From positions 1 to 9,730 of the forward strand of contig JAIPFS010000036.1 of the NCBI GenBank assembly GCA_021736545.1: a stretch of 9,730 nucleotides of DNA, in the 5' to 3' direction. The notes beneath the pieces are model-generated. The model was not told the origin of the DNA, did not search any database, and was given only the letters and a program-made list of their open reading frames with translations. This DNA comes from Spirochaetia bacterium (GTDB lineage Bacteria; Spirochaetota; Spirochaetia; PWKH01). The translations under genes were made by a program, and so were the position numbers. Shown one piece after another: positions 5,122-9,730 of this stretch (position 1 is its first letter; each line of letters starts with the position of its first letter).

Positions 5122-7344
5122 ATGGTTTCCTACCTCCATGATACGTCATATACCATGAAGTCTTATTCCTGGTTTCTGAACCTAGCTGAAAAGAGAGGAA
5201 TAGCTAGAGATAAAGCCCTAAATATTCATCATATCCTTGAAGAAACATTTACAAGCAACTTAGTAGTTGAGAGTACAAAACTTATCGACCTTTTTCTTGA
5301 GGAAGATAATGATGAAGATACTGCTTCTATTTCTGCGGAGAATCTTTTTTCTTCAAAAAATCTTTTTTTATGGAAGTTACAGGGAACGGATGGAATACGG
5401 GGGAAGGTAGTAAAAAAAGAAACCGTTTCAGATTATCTAAGTGGACAAAATGCGGGGTATCAAACTGATGCGGAGATAAATTCCCCAGATGCTGTAACTC
5501 AATTAGCTGTTCATGGAAACCTTACAAAGCAGTTTTGCTACATCTATATTTCAGCATTCATAACAATGCTTAATGAAAATACTGCAGCATCCATGAGCAC
5601 AATTGTTATTGCTGAAGATGGAAGGGATTATTATGAAAGAACGGAACTGAAGACATCTATTATTAAAGCAGCTGCAGAATCAGGAGTGCAGGTCGTCGAT
5701 TTGGGTATAGTACCGACTCCCTATTTAGCTGCATATTCATCAATGTACCAAGTACCGGGCATTATGCTTACAGCGTCCCATAACCCCCCGGAATATAATG
5801 GAGTAAAATTATTTCTTTCCGGGAGAAAGCTCTATCCTTTTGGAGATACAGGAGAGTACTCACTCAGCTGGTTTGTACTGAGAATTGCTTCATCAGTAGA
5901 AAAAGTCAGCACTTACCATGAACAGAGGATGAGTAAAACTATTGACTACAGGTATCGTTCTGATAGAGAACATGCTGATGGAGTTCATGACGAAGTACTG
6001 GAACGTATGGTTTTTAATGTATTTAAAAGATCTCTTCTTACGATTATTCCTGAAGCAGTTATAAATGCTGTACATATTCCAACCCAGCATCTGAAAGTTT
6101 CAAATACCGAAGCTATGAAAGAAACAGCGGCTATAGATAAGCCTTTACTCTTGATAGATGCAGCAAATGGTGCCTATTCTTCGCTGGCGGAGCGCTTATG
6201 TCAAACCCTGGGTATAAACTGTATCTCTGCAGCAAGCAGTCCGGGAAGGGGAAAAATCAATGCTGCTTCAGGTGTTGGAGAAATTGAGAATCTTCCCCCG
6301 TCAATAAAAAATGTATCTCAGTTAACAGATCTGTTTACAGAAAAATCAGTTTCCGGGAAAAATGGAGAAATACCTGGGGAAACCGAATTAGGCAATACTC
6401 ATGAAGAATTACCTTTGACGGTAAAGAAACTCATTCAGGCAGGTCAGAAATCAGTCTTATCAGAAATATATGCTCTTGTTCTTGATGGTGACGGAGATAG
6501 GGGATTCCTACTGAAGTACGACCGTTTAAATGATGAACTGCAAGTCTATGACGGAGATGATATTGGATATATGGCTGCATCCGCATTAGATGATAATTCA
6601 AGAGAGGGAGGAGCGGAGAAAAAAGTTTTTGCATACACAGTTGAAAGTAATTCTGCGTTGAAATCTGTCATAGAGGAGAAGCTTCACTGGGAGATAAAAG
6701 AAAGCTCTGTGGGTGATAGATGGCTTGTTGAGGGAGTGCTTCCAGAAGACTCTCTTTTTACAGCATGCGAACGATCCGGCCATGTGATTATCCCTGTAGT
6801 TCTTCCTTCAAGCGGGTTTTCCGAAGATTCAGGAGATTCTGAGGGAAAAGAAGGTGATTATAAAAACGATCAGAAACAAGTTACCCTGCAGACAGGAAAT
6901 GGTTTTGTCACTAGTGTGGCTGTTTATCTGTTGATGAATAGTGAAAAGCGGCGTTCTCATGTGCCGACCCGTTTCAGGCGGGCTGCATGGGAGAAGAAAG
7001 ATATTTTTTCGCCGAAACAAAATTCATTTTACAAGTTTTATAGAAATTCCCTAGTTTGGAAAGAAATAAAGCAGATTGTGAAAGTATCATTCCCCTGGGT
7101 TTGCAGGGAAAAGGTTTTTCAGGAAGATCCTCATATGCTCTACTTTGATTTACTTGATACAGAAAATCTTTCACTAGGGAAGTTCCATATACGCAATTCA
7201 GGGACTGAGCCTAAGATTTCTCTTACCTTATCAGTTCAGGGAATAAGTAATGAGCTATGCAGAACGTATCTTTCTGAAGTATCAGATCTCATACAGACTC
7301 TGCTTCTTAGAAGAGAGAAGCTTCCTATTGAAGAAGTACTATAG
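5122..7344 (+). CDS. Large alpha-D-phosphohexomutase (phosphoglucomutase/phosphomannomutase superfamily)
   Basis: A 740-aa cytoplasmic enzyme with every superfamily signature: 'GTDGIRG' (88-94); the phosphoserine loop 'TASHNPP' with Ser219; domain II 'DAANG' (346-350); the Mg-binding 'DGDGDR' (455-460); the sugar loop 'CERSGH' (549-554); and the phosphate loop 'RNSGTEP' (691-697). It should interconvert hexose 1- and 6-phosphates; glucose or mannose preference cannot be read from the sequence. It is far longer than the usual 450-580 residues. An 87-residue N-terminal extension of unknown type, an extra segment of some 60-80 residues between domains I and II (about 275-335), about 35 residues before the Mg loop, and an acidic Ser/Asp/Gly insert at 564-585 account for this. 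ATG 5122 follows the previous stop by 4 bp with AAGGGG at 5106-5111; a TTG at 5092 in frame has less support. It probably channels imported or released sugar into glucose or glucan metabolism (inference). Confidence 0.9.
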   Translation: MVSYLHDTSYTMKSYSWFLNLAEKRGIARDKALNIHHILEETFTSNLVVESTKLIDLFLEEDNDEDTASISAENLFSSKNLFLWKLQGTDGIRGKVVKKETVSDYLSGQNAGYQTDAEINSPDAVTQLAVHGNLTKQFCYIYISAFITMLNENTAASMSTIVIAEDGRDYYERTELKTSIIKAAAESGVQVVDLGIVPTPYLAAYSSMYQVPGIMLTASHNPPEYNGVKLFLSGRKLYPFGDTGEYSLSWFVLRIASSVEKVSTYHEQRMSKTIDYRYRSDREHADGVHDEVLERMVFNVFKRSLLTIIPEAVINAVHIPTQHLKVSNTEAMKETAAIDKPLLLIDAANGAYSSLAERLCQTLGINCISAASSPGRGKINAASGVGEIENLPPSIKNVSQLTDLFTEKSVSGKNGEIPGETELGNTHEELPLTVKKLIQAGQKSVLSEIYALVLDGDGDRGFLLKYDRLNDELQVYDGDDIGYMAASALDDNSREGGAEKKVFAYTVESNSALKSVIEEKLHWEIKESSVGDRWLVEGVLPEDSLFTACERSGHVIIPVVLPSSGFSEDSGDSEGKEGDYKNDQKQVTLQTGNGFVTSVAVYLLMNSEKRRSHVPTRFRRAAWEKKDIFSPKQNSFYKFYRNSLVWKEIKQIVKVSFPWVCREKVFQEDPHMLYFDLLDTENLSLGKFHIRNSGTEPKISLTLSVQGISNELCRTYLSEVSDLIQTLLLRREKLPIEEVL

Positions 7345-7350
7345 AGGGGT

Positions 7351-7360
7351 TTTTCGAAAA
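7351..7360. promoter_or_regulatory. Short palindrome before the binding-protein gene
   Basis: TTTTCGAAAA is a perfect 10-bp palindrome seven bases after the mutase stop codon, in the 97-bp gap before the sugar-binding protein gene. A CG-centred palindrome in a sugar operon could be a regulator site, but it is short and no convincing promoter sits beside it. Confidence 0.25.
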
Positions 7361-7429
7361 GAATTCGTAAGTCATCTGTACATAATAGGTAAAATGTTAT
7401 CCGGAATGGATTTCATGATATAAAAATTT

Positions 7430-7436
7430 AAGGAGG
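7430..7436 (+). promoter_or_regulatory. Strong Shine-Dalgarno of the sugar-binding protein gene
   Basis: AAGGAGG lies five bases before the ATG at 7442, the strongest ribosome binding site in the window. It fits the high protein dose normally needed for a periplasmic binding protein relative to its permeases. Confidence 0.85.
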
Positions 7437-7441
7437 ACATA

Positions 7442-8737
7442 ATGAAAAGAATTAGCGTTATACTTGCTGCAGCAGCAGTACTGGGAATGTTAATTTCAGC
7501 TCCCCTGTTTGCCAGCGGACAGCAGGATAGCGGAGAAATGAAAAAAGAAGTAACAGAGATTGTTTATTGGCAGTATTTCTACGAAACAAAAAAAGATACC
7601 GTAGATACTCTCATAAGTATGTTTGAGGAGGAAAACCCGGATATAAAAGTTATTCACCAGACATTTCCTTATGAACAGTATAATACAAAAGTAGCTTCCT
7701 CTGTGCCTTCTGGTGAAGGGCCGAATGTAATCAACCTCTATTATGGTTGGCTGCCGACGTATATTGATTCAGGATACCTGCAGGCTTTACCGGATTCAAC
7801 TTTCAGTAATGAAGTTATTGAAGATGAGTTTTTCTCTTTAGTTTCAGCTGCAAAATTTGATGGTTCGTACTATGCATTACCAACTGCAGTGCGTTCACTT
7901 GCACTTTTCTGGAATAAGGATTTATTCGAGAAAGCCGGCTTAGATCCGGAAGATCCCCCTGAGACTGTTGATGAATTAGTTGAATATGCAAAAAAATTAA
8001 CTGAAACAGATAAGAACGGTAATTATCTGCAGACAGGACTTACCATGGAATTGCGTGCCCAGATGCATCATTGGCTGAGAGAGGTTCTCATAAGGCAATA
8101 CGGCGGTGCTCCATATAATGCTGATGGAACACAAGTAATGTATAACAACCAAGCTGGGTATGATGCTTTTGAGTTCTTTGTAGATTTGAACAGAAAAGAG
8201 AACATTGGTATGCCTAATTTTATGACAGATGATGTTACTGCATTTAAATCAGGAATGATGGGCATGACGATAGACGGGTCTTTTCGACTAGGAACTTTAG
8301 ATCCAATTGAAAGCTTGAATTATGGAGTAACTGAATTACCGGCCATGAATGGTGAGAGATACAATTTTGCTTCTTTCTGGGCAAACGGTATCACGAGTTT
8401 TACTAGCGGTAAAGAACTTGAAGCATCGGTAAAATTTCTTGATTTTCTTACTTCCGATACTGCAATGTCAATGTGGCTTGAAAATGTAGGTGAACTGCCG
8501 GCAAAACAAGCTCTTGCCATGACAGATGAATTCAAGAATGATCCCAAATATGGTCCTTTTATTCGCGGTCTTGAATATGCTAATGCAACAAAATTTATTG
8601 ATGAATCAGCCCAGCGTATGGTTTGGATAGATGCATACGATCAAGTCCTGTTAAACGATATGTCAATTCAGGATGCTGTTGACCAGGCAGCTGAAACAGA
8701 ACAGCAGGTACTGGATAAGTATTATACTAATAGATGA
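7442..8737 (+). CDS. Sugar ABC transporter substrate-binding protein (family 1 extracellular solute-binding)
   Basis: A 431-aa exported protein. The N-terminus has Lys2-Arg3, a hydrophobic core (4-23) and a likely signal peptidase I site near Ala24 ('LFA-SGQQ'). No lipobox cysteine is seen, so a periplasmic rather than lipid-anchored form is likely. The mature part has the MalE/UgpB-type layout: 'ITEIVYWQYF'-like first strand (about 38-46), 'LISMFEEENPDIKV' (57-70), 'ALPTAVRSLALFWNKDLFEKAGLDPEDPPETVDEL' (about 145-180, the hallmark hinge region), and C-terminal 'ASVKFLDFLTSD'. Such proteins capture mono- or oligosaccharides or polyol phosphates and deliver them to an inner-membrane permease pair with an ATPase. 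The ligand cannot be deduced, though aromatic-rich stretches suggest a sugar. The permease gene follows after a stem-loop. The 97-bp upstream gap holds no clear promoter, so co-transcription with the mutase gene is possible. Confidence 0.93.
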   Translation: MKRISVILAAAAVLGMLISAPLFASGQQDSGEMKKEVTEIVYWQYFYETKKDTVDTLISMFEEENPDIKVIHQTFPYEQYNTKVASSVPSGEGPNVINLYYGWLPTYIDSGYLQALPDSTFSNEVIEDEFFSLVSAAKFDGSYYALPTAVRSLALFWNKDLFEKAGLDPEDPPETVDELVEYAKKLTETDKNGNYLQTGLTMELRAQMHHWLREVLIRQYGGAPYNADGTQVMYNNQAGYDAFEFFVDLNRKENIGMPNFMTDDVTAFKSGMMGMTIDGSFRLGTLDPIESLNYGVTELPAMNGERYNFASFWANGITSFTSGKELEASVKFLDFLTSDTAMSMWLENVGELPAKQALAMTDEFKNDPKYGPFIRGLEYANATKFIDESAQRMVWIDAYDQVLLNDMSIQDAVDQAAETEQQVLDKYYTNR

Positions 8738-8781
8738 TATCAAACTGATGATTCTTTAAAAGTATATAAATAAGTGCTTAT

Positions 8782-8826
8782 TCTGCAGTTGGTAAGTATT
8801 CAGCATAAGAAACTACCGACTGCAGA
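8782..8826 (+). promoter_or_regulatory. Intercistronic stem-loop between binding protein and permease genes
   Basis: TCTGCAGTTGGTA (8782-8794) pairs with TACCGACTGCAGA (8814-8826): 13 pairs with a single G-U wobble and a 19-nt loop. It lies 44 bp after the binding-protein stop and 67 bp before the permease start. The bases after it are T-rich but not a clean T run, so it is more likely an mRNA 3'-end stabiliser or partial terminator than a full terminator. It would keep the upstream message more abundant than the permease message. Confidence 0.7.
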
Positions 8827-8893
8827 TGATTATTTGATTTTAACTGCTGTACATGAAAATATAATCTAAAGAGAAACGAAAGGATTTTTTATT

Positions 8894-9730
8894 ATGATAC
8901 ATGAGTCAGCGAGCAGACATTCACTGGAACGCACAAAAAGAATTTGGGCGTATATATTTCTTATAGTCCCTGTGCTGTTTTATGCAGTCATAAGATTCTA
9001 TCCTACCTTTCATGCATTTTTTCTCTCTCTTACGGATTGGGATATTGTATCAAAAGATAAAAATTTCATAGGATTGGAAAATTATCTTAATTTATTTCAA
9101 GATCCGATTTTCTGGAAAACCCTTGCAAACACTGCAAAATATGTTGTATACGGCCTTCCTGTGAGTCTTCTTCTTGGTTTTATCCTTGCTTACAATATTG
9201 ACAGAATCCATTTTGGAGCGGAGTTGTTTAAATCAGTTTACTTCATACCCTACATTACTTCCATGGTAGCCATAGCCTGGGTATGGCGGTGGCTGTACCA
9301 GCCGGCACCGATAGGTATTTTCAATAAGATTCTTATCAGTTTTGGCCTTCCGCAGCAGCAGTTTCTGTTTTCTGAAAGCCAGGCGATCTTTTCAATTCTA
9401 GCAACAACAATTTGGGCAGATGTCGGCTTCCAGATGATAATCTTTCTTGCAGGAATTAAGGGGATTTCTCAGCAGTACTATGAGGCTGCAGAAATTGATG
9501 GTGCAAATAATGCTGATAAATTGTTTCGCATCACCATTCCGCTTCTTAAGCCTACAATAGTCTTTCTTGTTGTAACAGGAACAATTAGATATTTGAGAAT
9601 TTTCACCCAAGTACTGAATATGACATATCAGGGTGAAGGAGGACCTCTTAATTCAACAAAACCGCTGGTTCTCTATATCTACAATAGTGCCTTTCGCAGA
9701 TTTGATATGGGATATGCAGCTGCTATGACT
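8894..9730 (+). CDS. Sugar ABC transporter permease, MalF/UgpA type, 3' partial
   Basis: Open from ATG 8894 to the window end: 279 codons, with no stop yet; the family is usually about 290-310 aa, so only the last stretch is missing. Seen: a cytoplasmic basic N-terminus; hydrophobic segments near residues 17-34, 83-101, 113-133, 165-187 and 219-240; 'FIGLENYLNLFQDPIFWKTLANT' (58-80), typical of the family; and the EAA loop 'EAAEIDGANNADKLFRITIPLLKP' (197-220), which docks the ATPase subunit. It is an inner-membrane protein forming half of the sugar channel; a second permease (MalG/UgpE type) is expected just downstream. AGGA at 8881-8884 is a modest ribosome binding site nine bases before the start, weaker than that of the binding protein. 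Confidence 0.93.
   Translation, partial: MIHESASRHSLERTKRIWAYIFLIVPVLFYAVIRFYPTFHAFFLSLTDWDIVSKDKNFIGLENYLNLFQDPIFWKTLANTAKYVVYGLPVSLLLGFILAYNIDRIHFGAELFKSVYFIPYITSMVAIAWVWRWLYQPAPIGIFNKILISFGLPQQQFLFSESQAIFSILATTIWADVGFQMIIFLAGIKGISQQYYEAAEIDGANNADKLFRITIPLLKPTIVFLVVTGTIRYLRIFTQVLNMTYQGEGGPLNSTKPLVLYIYNSAFRRFDMGYAAAMT

Noticed and set aside
7365..7395. Promoter for the binding-protein gene (TTCGTA and TAAAAT)
   Set aside because: The -35 is a poor match and the spacing is 19 bp; not convincing next to the perfect promoter at 3928.
9398..9610. Minus-strand open frame of 70 codons
   Set aside because: It is antisense to the permease EAA-loop region, Cys/Asn/Lys-rich, and has no family resemblance.

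Overview
The window looks like a bacterial chromosome segment, most plausibly from a free-living, fermentative spirochaete. That is an inference: the sugar-binding protein has the 'FASGQQ' signal-peptide end often seen in that group, and its gene sits beside lipoate and glycerol-3-phosphate-type redox genes. No rRNA or marker gene is present to settle the taxonomy. All eight genes are on the + strand. No tRNA, rRNA, CRISPR array or insertion sequence was seen.

Region A (1-3746), by eye near 50% GC, is a tightly packed operon. It holds the 3' part of a GlpA-type FAD-dependent glycerol-3-phosphate dehydrogenase (start outside the window), an overlapping gene for an SdhB/FrdB-type iron-sulfur protein with all three cluster motifs, then lipB (octanoyltransferase) and lipA (lipoyl synthase), which overlap by 4 bp. 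The first pair looks like a flavin dehydrogenase with its electron-transfer subunit. The second pair is the complete endogenous lipoate synthesis route. Short 6-bp and 12-bp tandem repeats recur in this region.

Region B (3747-3986) is an A-rich 240-bp intergenic stretch. It carries a perfect-consensus sigma70-type promoter whose spacer and -10 are overlapped by a perfect 9-bp inverted repeat, probably an operator.

Region C (3987-9730), by eye near 40% GC, is a carbohydrate module. A short GH57-like protein is closely followed by an unusually long (740 aa) alpha-D-phosphohexomutase, then a family 1 sugar ABC-transporter binding protein, a 13-bp intercistronic stem-loop, and the first 279 codons of a MalF/UgpA-type permease that runs off the end. 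The likely theme is uptake of a sugar or oligosaccharide and its conversion through hexose phosphates, possibly linked to storage glucan. The most unusual items are the GlpA plus SdhB-type pairing, the GH57 protein that keeps its catalytic pair but lacks the His motif, and the phosphohexomutase with several large insertions.
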